Source of the DNA: Daucus carota subsp. sativus
Taxonomy: Eukaryota; Streptophyta; Magnoliopsida; Apiales; Apiaceae
Reading direction: 5' to 3'
DNA: 64,000 nucleotides
NCBI RefSeq assembly: GCF_001625215.2
Contig: NC_030385.2
Location: forward strand, 34,559,598 to 34,623,597
The notes under the pieces were generated by a model that made no database searches, had not been told where the DNA came from, and saw only the letters and a program-made list of their open reading frames with translations. A program made the translations under genes and the position numbers. Shown in pieces: positions 34,615 to 44,939 of this stretch; positions within the stretch are counted from its first letter, which is position 1, and each line of letters begins with the position of its first letter.

Positions 34615-36434
34615 TCACTTTGCAAGTAGAGCCTCATGGACTAATCTGTCCAGATTTACTGAAGAAGAGCCATGAGGATTTGTAGCTGCTTCAGCTTTCT
34701 TTCTCCACTCAAATGCATTCATCTTTAATTTCTTTCCCTTTTCACCATCCATTAGCTCTCTTACCATCTCCTCCACTTGATCTCTCCTGACATTATTATT
34801 CATCTCCATTCCAGTTTCCCATTCCACACAACTGTACTTGCAGTTGGTCTGTTGTTCAGCGAAAAAAGGCCAACAGATCATTGGGACTCCGCTTGCAATG
34901 CTCTCGATAGTCGAGTTCCAGCCATTATGTGTCAAAAACCCCCCAATGGCAGGGTGTTTCAGGACTTGTTCCTGAGAGCACCAGCTTGTCAGCCTGCCTC
35001 ATTCTCTCGTTTCAGCCAAGAACTCCTGGGGCACCGTGGCTCTGTCGCCAGCAAGTGTATCGGGCCTCACTATCCACACGAATTGTTTCATGCTGTTAGC
35101 TAAGCCCCATGCAAATTCAATGAGCTGTGGAGCAGTCATGACAGTGATACTACCAAAATTCACATAAACAACTGAGCTTGATTCCTTTTTGTCAAGCCAA
35201 TCAATACAGCTAGCATCGTCTGTCCACAGACTCGAGCTAATGGACTTAAGTCTACTGTCTTGGATTTGGTTCTACATTAAGTGCAGCGGCCCCAAGGTGT
35301 ATATATGAGGCTGAGTGGCGGAAATTGCATTCAAAGGATCTTGCTCAAGAGTGTCAAACGTGTTTAATATGAGGGCACGAGCTTTAGGAAGAGCTGCGGT
35401 CTCTGTTAAAATGAAGTTCAGCATGATATCATTTGGATCGGTTGTTCTGAAGAAAGTTGGAAAATCCTTCAATGTCATGTCTAGCAATCCTGGAACCCAG
35501 TCAATTTTGGTATCAAGATATCCATTTGTTACACATGTCATATCTGCAAACCACAACAAAATTTGTCGGACTATTACTAAATATAAGGAATAAATATCAA
35601 AATCATCATTCGTTTGGTTCAAATATATCAAAGTAGTCATTCATTTCAAAATTGACTCGATTTACGGACTTAAAATTTGGTATCATGTAAACCATCAACC
35701 AGTGACTAAATTGATACAAAATTTTAACTTTTTAATGACCAAGTTCTTACCAATTTTTAAATTGGCAAGAGTCAATTTTGAAATGAGTGACTAATTTGAT
35801 ATATTTGAACCAAACTAGTGATGAGTCTGATATTTATCCCGTAAATATAAGTTGTAACTCTAAGCGCTAAGAGTATAGTTATCTCACGGAGATCTAAATG
35901 AATGACATTGCATCGCTATTTACCTTGTAGTGGTGCATAGCCTCTTTCCACAAGTTGGCTATAGTGCATATATGCTAGGAGGCCACAAGCGCTTGTTGTC
36001 CACAACAGAAGTTCAGGAATTCCAAATTGTTGGGCAGCTTTCAGAGTAAAGCTCATGACCGCATCAGAAACAGTACATGTTACTGGTGGCACCCCGAGTA
36101 CAGAAGAGTCATTGAGTGTGGATATGAGGTCGCACAAAGGAGCAAAACAGTTGATCGGAGCATACTTACACAGGGTTGGAGTATCTTGAGTTGCATCAGG
36201 ATCAGAAACGGCTAGGCCGTCTGGGACAGAGTAAAACCTGAAGTCCGGAAAGCCATCAAGGGCGTCAGGACCCCTGGCTCTGATCAGGCGATTGCGGTTA
36301 AAGTCTGTGTGGACAAATCAAATATGAAAGCCTTTGTGATGAAGAAGTTTGGCTAGTTTTAGCATTGGATTTATGTGACCTTGTGAAGGATATGGAATGC
36401 ACAAGGCATGAGGCTTATTGCTTGCTTCTGACAT
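34615..36434 (-). pseudogene. UGT85 pseudogene (unit 1), near-identical to the intact copy
   Basis: Both exons match the intact UGT85 at 42,060-43,881 with the same lengths (exon 1 36,434-35,924, 511 bp; exon 2 35,543-34,615, 929 bp) and the same splice sites. Three codons are changed to stops by single substitutions: Ser39 (TCA to TGA), Ser261 (TCG to TAG) and Arg352 (CGA to TGA). Otherwise the start codon, His20 region, Asp124 region and PSPG box are preserved, so inactivation is recent relative to the duplication. Only a truncated 38-aa peptide is expected from the normal start. The intron holds a Mutator-like MITE shared with the intact copy. Confidence 0.93.
35585..35841. mobile_element. 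Mutator-like MITE in the UGT85 intron (unit 1)
   Basis: Inverted arms GGAATAAATATCAAAATCAT and TGATATTTATCCC extend inward for about 70 bp (TCATTTCAAAATTGACTC against GAGTCAATTTTGAAATGA). TAAATATAA occurs on both sides, a 9-bp target duplication (one extra G on the right). The same insertion is present in unit 2, so it predates the duplication. Confidence 0.8.
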
Positions 36435-36518
36435 TCAGACTATCCGAATCCGAACTAATTCTGTTTTACTACTTCTGTGTGCCATCAATGAGCATATATA
36501 GTATTCAGAGCGGGGCTA

Positions 36519-36642
36519 CTCACTCCGTTTTCTTTTATAAGTCGTTTACCGGGAAAAAAAATAAAATTTTGCTATCTAATTAAATAAGTAATTGGAAGTA
36601 TGTGTCAAAAAATTAAAGGATTTATAAAAGAAAACGGAGGAG
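36519..36642. mobile_element. Stowaway MITE upstream of UGT85 (unit 1)
   Basis: Inverted ends CTCACTCCGTTTTCTTTTAT and the matching TAAAAGAAAACGGAGGAG are bordered by TA on both sides, the Stowaway target. The orthologous copy in unit 2 is at 44,196-44,325, so it predates the duplication and lies in the promoter-side flank of both UGT85 copies. Confidence 0.85.
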
Positions 36643-36836
36643 TAGCAGTCTAGAATAAACGTAAACTTAAATGCCATGGCACTCTGTGAAAGAAAGCAAA
36701 TCCACAACAATAAATTTGAAGTCTAAAATTTCAAATTGGTCCTTGTACATGTTGAAGAATCTGATGCAAATTTTACGGTGCGTGTGCAGTGCATTGATGG
36801 TGAAGCTTTGCATCTCATGCTTACATAGTTAATTAC

Positions 36837-37063
36837 GGGGCCGTTTGGGCAAGCTTAAAAGAAGTGATTTCTTGCTTAAAGTAGAGAAGTGGAGCAGAAG
36901 TGAGAAGTAAATAGATGAATAAAGTGTTTGGAGAAAAAGCAGAAGCTGTGAGAGAGAAGCTAGGATTCTCAGTTTATTAAAAGTGTTTCTACTTATTTAC
37001 ACAAACGGGTCAAGAAAAGAAGAAGACAGAAGTAGGTTTTGCTTCTTGCAAACAAACAGGCCC
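36837..37063. mobile_element. Harbinger-like MITE unique to unit 1
   Basis: The element starts GGGGCCGTTTGGGCAAGC and ends GCAAACAAACAGGCCC. TAC flanks both sides. Unit 2 at 44,535-44,545 has the uninterrupted target TTAATTACATCTC, which confirms a 227-bp insertion with a 3-bp duplication after the units separated. Confidence 0.88.
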
Positions 37064-37345
37064 TACATCTCTTTGTGCAAATTCCATTCCGCGAAATGTG
37101 TCAATTAATAACAGTTACTTTTTTATTTTTATGAATTCTTATGCGTATCACATTGTTTCGAGTTATCGTTCAGATTCATCACTTTGCAAGTCATAATTCG
37201 TATCACCCTTGTGTTCACTTGGATCAAGTGTAATTATGGATGAATGAAATGAAATTTGCACTATAAATTTGGGATGATTAGACAAATTTTTTATTATTTT
37301 AATTCTTTCAATCATTTCATTTCATTCCAAACTACTTGAACCAGA

Positions 37346-37652
37346 AATATATGTCCTGTTTGGGGATTAGCTGTTAGCGGATTGAATTAGATGTTTTGAC
37401 TAGCGGATTGAAATAGATGTTTTGACTAGCGGATTGAATTAGCTGTTTTTCGTAAAATTGTTTGGTTAATAGCTGATTGATTAGCTTTTTCTGACACAAT
37501 CTAACCAAAAAACTCCTCAAAGTAGATTTTTCAAAATTAGCTTTTTGGGTCCAAACCTCTATTTCAATTTGCTAACTACCAAACACTTGTACTAGCGGAT
37601 TCTAGTGGTCAAACCTCTAACTCACCCTAAACCTCTAACTTCCAAACAGGGC
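37346..37652. mobile_element. MITE-like element with inner tandem repeat
   Basis: Ends CCTGTTTGGGGATTAGC and CCAAACAGGG are inverted. Inside, a block of about 28 bp (TTGACTAGCGGATTGAA with TAGATGTTT) repeats three times near 37,375-37,450. The target duplication is unclear. Unit 2 lacks a surrounding stretch of about 640 bp (37,217-37,858). Confidence 0.6.
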
Positions 37653-37879
37653 CATATTGTGGAATGCTCATTTAACTTCTTCATCATATTTCCTTGCAAT
37701 GTTCATCATCAAAAGACTCATATTTAGTCACCGATGTCTCATATTACATATGAAGTTCTTTCTTTAATCTAAGTGTCAGACGGGCATGCCAGAGGGTCAA
37801 ATAAGAAGTGCTGAGGAAATTGAAATATATGAAATTGAAAGATTGCTGAGGAGTTAATTGTGATGCTATTAGATAATAT

Positions 37880-40139
37880 ACATGTTCAACTGTGCGCAGT
37901 TTGCTTAAAAACAAGTTATTAATTTTGAGGATTAAAACATAGGGCGTGGACACTGTTTCTTTAGCCCAAACCGTAAAAAGCTCAAATGATATAAGCTTTT
38001 ATCAAATAATGGACCGGGCTCACTTATTGTTCCTTTTCTGCATTGTTTTCTTGACTTGGATATTTCTCGTGATCTCTTTCTCTTTCATCCCCCTCGAAGG
38101 AAGAGTCATAAAGAAATTTGGATATTTCTCGTGATCTTTTTCTCTTTCATCCACCTCGAAGGAAGAGTGATAAGGAAATTCACAATTCTTAACTCGGAGA
38201 GTATAAAATACATTCATCCTTCAATCCTTAAATGATATTTTTATATCATTTCCTTGTTTGTTTGTTTTTTTTTTAAATATCATTTCCTTGTTGATCACCG
38301 TACATCATATGGCCCAAACATAACACGGGTTTAACATCTCTTTCATCCTATCTTTTTTTATCATGCATAACATAAATATTAATATTTTTAGAATCCCTCT
38401 ATAAAATGTACTCATCCTTTAACCTTTATATGATATTGTTTCTTTAATCCCCACCGCCACACATAATACCGTCCCAACATAACATCGCTCCAACATAAAA
38501 TCACCCCACGCCCCTACATAACACCGCTCTAACATAAAATCACTCTAATATAACACCGCCCCAACATAAAATCACCCCAACATAACACCGCCCCCAACAT
38601 AAAATCACCCCACATAACACCGCCTCAACATCTCTTTCATCCTCTCTTTTTATTCAGCCCCCAACCTACTTTCATATTATTTCTTATTAACCTCCCCCAC
38701 ATAACACCGCTCCCAAATAACACCGTCCCAACATCTCTTTCATCCTATCTCTTTTTATCACGCAAACAAAACCCCCATATCCTATCTATCCCCTCGACAT
38801 CTACAATCGCAACAATCTTACCAATTATAATAGTTAAAACTTACGACTGGAATCAAAGTTCCATTTTTGTATTTTTGGTCGATTGTTGATTTGTTATCCC
38901 GGTAGGAAGCTTTTTCTAGATTTTTGTCCGGCATATCATTTTTACCTAATCTGCATGTTATTTCTTATAGTTGCTGAAAGTTCAAGATCCGGCACTTTCC
39001 CATTCCGATTTAGATGAGTAAGTGGACTAAACCAATTTCTTCAAATATTATATATTAGATATACTATTTTTCTAATAACATTATTTGTATATACTGCAGG
39101 AAACAATGAAGAAAGTGCTTCGTCAGATCATCCATGTATCTCCTCCAACAACCATTCCACTTCGCCAGATCTGCAAGTAACTTCTTCATATCAATTTAAT
39201 TAAATATCACTTGTTTAAAATGTGTGATAAGTCATATTTTTTGAAAGCATGTAGATATATATACTTACAATTTGTTAATTTTCTTCTCATTATCTATTTG
39301 ATTGATAATTAAATGGGTTCTTCTTTTGTTGATAATACTATTACTTATTTATTTTTATTATTATTGAATAACCTTCGCCGCGCAGGTGTGGGATTTTCCA
39401 AGTCTCGGCTGAAAAGCCTCAACTTCACAAAGTTGAGATTTATCCGAGAAATGGTCAAGTGTTGGCAATTTGCAAGAACTGGGCGCTGGGATGTTGCAGG
39501 GGAATCATTTCGAGCTCCCCAGAGGCACCCGCAACTCGAAACCGGAGGCACCTGGTTCGAGATCATATTTTAGGGACGTAATTGCCTCCATTTTTTATCA
39601 TAAATTTGGGAAGGACGGAAGATACCTACTAAGTCGTAATTACATGACTATGAAGGTTTGATGAATTGTTTTACCCGGAAACAAAACCTATGAGATTATG
39701 CAATAGGCTCTAAGGACATTTTTCTCGAACAAGATTAATTTTCAAGCATCAAAGAAAGGAGATAGTGTATAAGATTACTTCGAAGATGAGATGAATTACT
39801 GTTAGTTTGTGTTAACTGCATGAAGAGTAAGAGAAGAGTTGAAGCTCTCTTCACATTTCTGAGAATATTAGAAAGTTCATGCTGAAATGTGCACACTGTA
39901 CAGTATTATTGTTTTTATACATGCATGGAAAACTTTCACTATTGTGTAACAAACTTATCTAAATATCTATGGTTTGTCTGACTAATTTTAGGGATGAAAA
40001 TACGAGATTCAACTTCAATGCAAGTTCACGTATTATTATTAATCAAACTCATTATCAATAATATAATCAATCAAACTTAGATACTCAAGCCTTTATTTAA
40101 ACTTGGATACGTGAACTTCAATGCAAGTTCACGTATTTT
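37880..40139 (+). pseudogene. Array cassette, unit 1: minisatellite plus decayed unknown gene
   Basis: The cassette has a CAACATAACACCGC minisatellite (about 38,455-38,725), then exon-like pieces in plus orientation: a piece ending GATTTAGATGA before a GTAAGT donor (39,012), a piece after TGCAG with AACAATGAAGAAAGTGCT (39,100-39,178) before GTAACT, and a piece reading FSKSRLKSLNFTKLRFIREM in one frame (39,390-39,570). About 220 bp present in units 2 and 3 is missing here between CCTTCGCC and GCGCAGGTGTGGG. I do not recognise the parent gene. The tail carries LTR-like sequence shared with the copia remnants. Confidence 0.55.
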
Positions 40140-40836
40140 TTGTCTGGATCAGGCAAACAATAAATAGTTTTGATTTTTAATCCGAATTACACAAAAAATA
40201 AAATTTAAACAACACTTTAGGAGTAATAAAACCAACCAATATAAATATATATGTATACTACTACTGGAATTTTTCGGGTTTAATATTGAGTCTTATCAGA
40301 TTTTGGATTCAGATCGGATTTCAGTTCAAAATACCTGATATCCAAATCCAAATTTATTTGTTCCAAAAATTAAATTAAAATCCAAAAACACATGGACAAA
40401 TCGGATTTTTCTGTGATGACTAAAGATTGTAGATTATTTCACCGCCTCATGAAGAATCACGGCCTTGGCTTTGCTAGACTCCAACTTAAGTGCCCTATTC
40501 GAACCGACTATGGACGCAGTATCAAATAAAAGTGCTGAAAATACAAGAGATTAGCTAAGGCAGATGATGAATAAATTTTAGCATATCAAAATCTCAGCAT
40601 ACTTACACAAATCCTTTATTTGAACTACGCGAATAACCCTCCCAAGCGACTCAGCATTGCTGTAAAATATCAAAAAAAAAAAAAAAAAAAGTGAGATGCT
40701 AGGATTTAAGTTACAAAACCGAAGATTACATGTAAAAATTTAACTCACATTCGAGGTTCCTCTCCAAGAAGATACGACAGTCCTGCACCAACTAAACAGC
40801 CTATTCCCAAAGCAGCTTATCAATCTCATCACTCAT
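40140..40836 (-). pseudogene. SP1-like exons 1-3 fragment (unit 2)
   Basis: It matches 32,040-32,739. It begins with the first bases of exon 4 and ends with the start codon at 40,836. Exon 1 has lost one G in its GGGG run (frame broken); exon 3 lacks 33 bp between two ACTAT words. It cannot make an SP1-like protein. Confidence 0.9.
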
Positions 40837-42059
40837 CTTTCTTCACTCTTCACTTCTGTTTCGAAACAACTTGTTGAACCCAAAAGCTTGTTTCTGAAAT
40901 TGTTTACTTTGCTGTTTAGTCGAGGAGCTCCTGTTGTTGTCAGTAACTTTTTGAAAACAGGGGTGTAGTAGGCTTGTCGAGGTCTTGTCAACAACAAATA
41001 AGGCTATTGGCTTGTACGAAAAGAAACGGGGCCTTTCTCTCTCCGAAGCGTAGACAACAAAACTCAAGACATCGGTGGCGTTTGTTTGCGACTTTTCTTT
41101 ACAAACTGTTTGGGTAAAGAAGTAAAAACATTTTTAAATTCTACTCCCTCCGTCCCATTTTATGTGCCCTCATTTCCTTTTTGGGACGTCCCAAAAAAAT
41201 AACCTATCATACTTACAATTCTTGAACACTACTTCTTACTATTACATCCACTACCTCTCTATTTTATACTCTTTTTTATTAAACAAACACTATTACACCC
41301 ACTACTTTCCTCAACTATCTATTAAAATATTGATAAGTCCCACCACTTTACCCACTTTCCTACTTTCCTTAAATTTTTAGAAATTATTATTTTATATTTT
41401 TGACGGCTAATACTTTCTCAAATATTAAATACCAATTTATTAATCATCAACATATCTTTTAATTTGAATGAAAAATAATTTATAATTAAATATAAAACTA
41501 ATATACAAATAATATTATTCGAATGCAAACAATATCCCAACACGAATCTAATTAAAGACAAAGATAACTAGTTTAAATAATTTGTGGAGACGAAAATCTC
41601 GAATGTTAAAGAAAATTGTTTTTATCCTTTGTTTAATAGAAAATGATCACAAAATTGTTTAAAATTTTAGGTTTGTGGTGTGTAATCTAAGTAAAATCAA
41701 ACATATATGAAATGTGAACACGCAACGTCTATGAGTTTGTTTTTGAAAAAAATATATAAATTTATATTTTTTAGTAAATTTATGTTTTTTATTAATTAAT
41801 GAATATGAAACGGTTCTTTTATATCTTCATCTAAAAATATTTGACATTTAAATTTTTACTTAAAAAATAATTTTAAAAGAAAATATGACTGTACTTTATA
41901 GTTGCAATTTGCAAACATTATCTAAACAAGCTGGGACAGAGGAGTGTAACACAACCAAATAATTATGAGTAGTGAGTGCTGCAATCTAAATCTTATTATG
42001 CTTAAACGAAGTCTGTCAAGCTTCTCAACCAGGATCATTTCATTTTTACAAATTTTGAT
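40837..42059. other. Spacer between SP1-like fragment and intact UGT85
   Basis: No gene is seen. It holds a lone Stowaway-like end (ACTCCCTCCGTCCCATTTTA near 41,143) and AT-rich DNA (41,360-41,730) repeated at 49,850-50,195. Confidence 0.5.
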
Positions 42060-43881
42060 TCACTTTGCAAGTAGAACCTCATGGACTAATCTGTCCAGAT
42101 TTACTGAAGAAGAGCCAGCAGGATTTGTAGCTGCTTCAGCTTTCTTTCTCCACTCAAATGCATTCATCTTTAATTTCTTTCCCTTCTCACCATCCATTAG
42201 CTCTCTTACCATCTCCTCCACTTGATCTCTCCTCACATTATTATTCATCTCCATTCCAGTTTCCCATTCCACACAACTGTACTTGCAGTTCGTCTGTTGT
42301 TCAGCGAAAAAAGGCCAACAGATCATTGGGACTCCGCTTGCAATGCTCTCGATAGTCGAGTTCCAGCCATTATGTGTCAAAAACCCCCCAATGGCAGGGT
42401 GTTTCAGGACTTGTTCCTGAGAGCACCAGCTTGTCAGCCTGCCTCGTTCTCTCGTTTCAGCCAAGAACTCCTGGGGCACCATGGCTCTGTCGCCAGCAAG
42501 TGTATCGGGCCTCACTATCCACAAGAATTGTTTCATGCTGTTAGCTAAGCCCCATGCAAATTCAATGACCTGTGGAGCAGTCATGACAGTGATACTACCG
42601 AAATTCACATAAACAACTGAGCTTGATTCTTTTTTGTCGAGCCAGTCAATACAGCTAGCATCGTCTGTCCACAGACTCGAGCTAATGGACGTAAGTCTAC
42701 TGTCTTGGATTTGGTTCGACATTAAGTGCAGAGGCCCCAAGGTGTATATATGAGGTTGAGTGGAGGAAATTGCATTCAAAGCATCTTGTTCAAGAGTGTC
42801 AAATGTGTTTAATATGAGGGCACGAGCTTTAGGAAGAGCTGCCGTCTCTGTTAAAATGAAGTTCAGCATGATATCATTTGGATCGGTTGTTCTGAAGAAA
42901 GTTGGAAAATCCTTCAATGTCATGTCTAGCAATCCTGGAACCCAGTCAATTTTGGTATCAAGATATCCATTTGTTATACATGTCATATCTGCAAACCACA
43001 ACAAAATTTGTCGGACTATTAGCAAATATAAGGGATAAATATCAAAATCATCACTTGTTTGGTTCAAATATATCAAATTAGCCATTCATTTCAAAATTGA
43101 CTCGATTTACGAACTTAAAATTTTGTATCAGGTAAACCATCAACCAGTGACTGAATTGATGCAAAATTTTTACTTTTTAATGACCAAGTTCTTACCAATT
43201 TTCAAATTGGCAAGAGTCAATTTTGAAATGAGTGACTAATTTGATATCTTTGAACCAAACTAGTGATGAATCTGATATTTATCCCGTAAACATAAGTTGT
43301 AACTCTAAGCGCTAAGAGAGTATAGTTATCTCACGGAGATCTAAATGAATGACATAGCATCCCTATTTACCTTGTAGTGGTGCATAGCCTCTTTCCACAA
43401 GTTGGCTATAGTGCATATATGCTAGGAGGCCGCAAGCGCTTGTTGTCCACAACAGAACTTCAGGAATTCCAAACTGTTGGGCAGCTTTCAGAGTAAAGCT
43501 CATGACCCCATCAGAAACAATACATGTTACTGGTGGCACCCCGAGTGCAAAAGAGTCATTGAGTGTGGATATGAGGTCGCACAAAGGAGCAAAACAGTTG
43601 ATCGGAGCATACTTACACAGGGTTGGAGTATCTTGAGTTGCATCAGGGTCAGAAACGGCTAGGCCGTCTGGGATAGAGTAAAACCTGAAGTCCGGAAAGC
43701 CATCAAGGGCGTCAGGACCCCTGGCTCTGATCAGGCGATTGCGGTTAAAGTCTGTGTGGACAAATGAAATATGAAAGCCTTTGTGATGGAGAAGTTTGGC
43801 TAGTTTTAGCATTGGATTTATGTGACCTTGTGAAGGATATGGAATGCACAAGGCATGAGGCTTATTGCTTGCTTCTGACAT
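42060..43881 (-). CDS. UGT85-family UDP-glycosyltransferase, intact, two exons
   Basis: Exon 1 43,881-43,371 and exon 2 42,988-42,060 give 479 aa. UGT85 enzymes glucosylate small molecules such as iridoids (7-deoxyloganetin type), cyanohydrins and terpenoid alcohols; the substrate here is not readable. Seen: catalytic His20 in [10 protein letters not shown], partner Asp124 in CIVSDGVMSF, the family block NGYLDTKIDWVPGLLDM (177-193), and the PSPG box 358-401 starting [20 protein letters not shown] and ending FFAEQQ. The box has HNGW where HCGW is usual. The single intron position (after LQ, phase 1) is the typical UGT85 one and contains a Mutator-like MITE. A near-identical sister at 34.6-36.4 kb is dead, so this is the only apparently working UGT85 in the window. 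Its upstream flank carries two MITEs within about 450 bp of the start. Confidence 0.95.
43031..43288. mobile_element. Mutator-like MITE in the UGT85 intron (unit 2)
   Basis: Orthologous to the element at 35,585-35,841. Ends GGGATAAATATCAAAATCAT and TGATATTTATCCC are cleaner here. Confidence 0.8.
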
Positions 43882-43948
43882 TCAGACTATCCGAATCAGA
43901 ACCTTCTGTTTTACTACTACCTCTGTGTACCTTCAATGAGCATATATA

Positions 43949-44174
43949 GGGGCCGTTTGGGTTAGCTTAAAAGAAGTGACTTCTTGCTTATAATAAAAAA
44001 GTGTAGTAGAAGTGAGAAGTAAATAAGTTAATAAAGTGTTTGGAAAAAAACAGAAGTTGTGATAAAGAAGTTAGCATTCTCAGTTTCTTAAAAGTGTTTC
44101 TACTTCTTTACACAAAAGGGTCAAGAAAAGCAGAAGCTAAAAGCAGCGTTTGCTCCTCGCAAACAAACACCACC
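43949..44174. mobile_element. Harbinger-like MITE unique to unit 2, 68 bp upstream of the UGT85 start codon
   Basis: The element starts GGGGCCGTTTGGGTTAGC and ends AAACAAACACCACC, the same family as 36,837-37,063. ATA flanks it on both sides. Unit 1 at 36,492-36,510 has the uninterrupted site CATATATAGTATTCAGAG. It lies between the UGT85 start and a CATATATAG stretch that could include a TATA box. Confidence 0.88.
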
Positions 44175-44195
44175 ATAGTATTCAGAGCGGGTCTA

Positions 44196-44325
44196 CTCAC
44201 TCCGTTTTTTTTTTATAAGTCGTTCACCAGAAAAAAAGTTTAAAATAATATTTTCTGCTATCTAATCAAAGTACTTGAAAATATGTGTCAAAAAATCAAA
44301 TGATCGATAAAAGAAAACGGAGGAG
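44196..44325. mobile_element. Stowaway MITE upstream of UGT85 (unit 2)
   Basis: Orthologous to 36,519-36,642; ends CTCACTCCGTTTTTT and GAAAACGGAGGAG, TA on both sides. Confidence 0.85.
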
Positions 44326-44672
44326 TAGCGCCTAGTGGTCTAAAACAAACGTAAACTCAAACGCAATAGCACTTGAGCACGCTGTGAAAGAAAGAAAATC
44401 CACAACAATAAATTTGAAGTCTAAAATTTCAAATTTGGTCCTTGTACATGTTGAAGAATCTGATGCAAATTTTACGGTGCGTGGTGCAGTGCTTTGATGT
44501 TGAAGCTTTGCATCTCATGCTTGCATTTGCATAGTTAATTACATCTCTTTATGCAAATTCCATTCCGCGAATATGTGTCAATTAATAACAGTTACTTTTT
44601 CATTTCTATGAATTCTTTTGCGTATCACATTGTTTCGAGTTATCGTTCAAATTCATCACTTTGCAAATCATA

Positions 44673-44920
44673 GGGGCTGTTTGGCAACACCTTTTAAGCC
44701 AGCATCTGGGTTTATAAGTTAGAAGCACTTATTTCATACCGTTTGTGTAAAAAGTCAAGAAGCAATTATAAAAAGCTAGGAATGCTAGCTTTTGTCTCAG
44801 GGCTTCTACTTATTTACCAAACACTTTAATCAATTATAAGTCCTAACTTGCTTCTAACTTCTACTCCACTTATTTATTTTAAGCAAGAAGCACTTATTTT
44901 AAGTCCACCCAAAAGGCCCC
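44673..44920. mobile_element. Second Harbinger-like MITE unique to unit 2
   Basis: The element starts GGGGCTGTTTGGCAACACC and ends CCCAAAAGGCCCC, with ATA on each side. Unit 1 near 37,192 reads GTCATAATTCG without the element. Length is 248 bp. Confidence 0.88.
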
Positions 44921-44939
44921 ATAATTCGTGGCACCCTTG

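Noticed and set aside
42222-42548. 108-codon plus-strand open frame (and its twin at 34,777-35,103)
   Set aside because: Antisense shadow of UGT85 exon 2; it is conserved only because the sense strand is.
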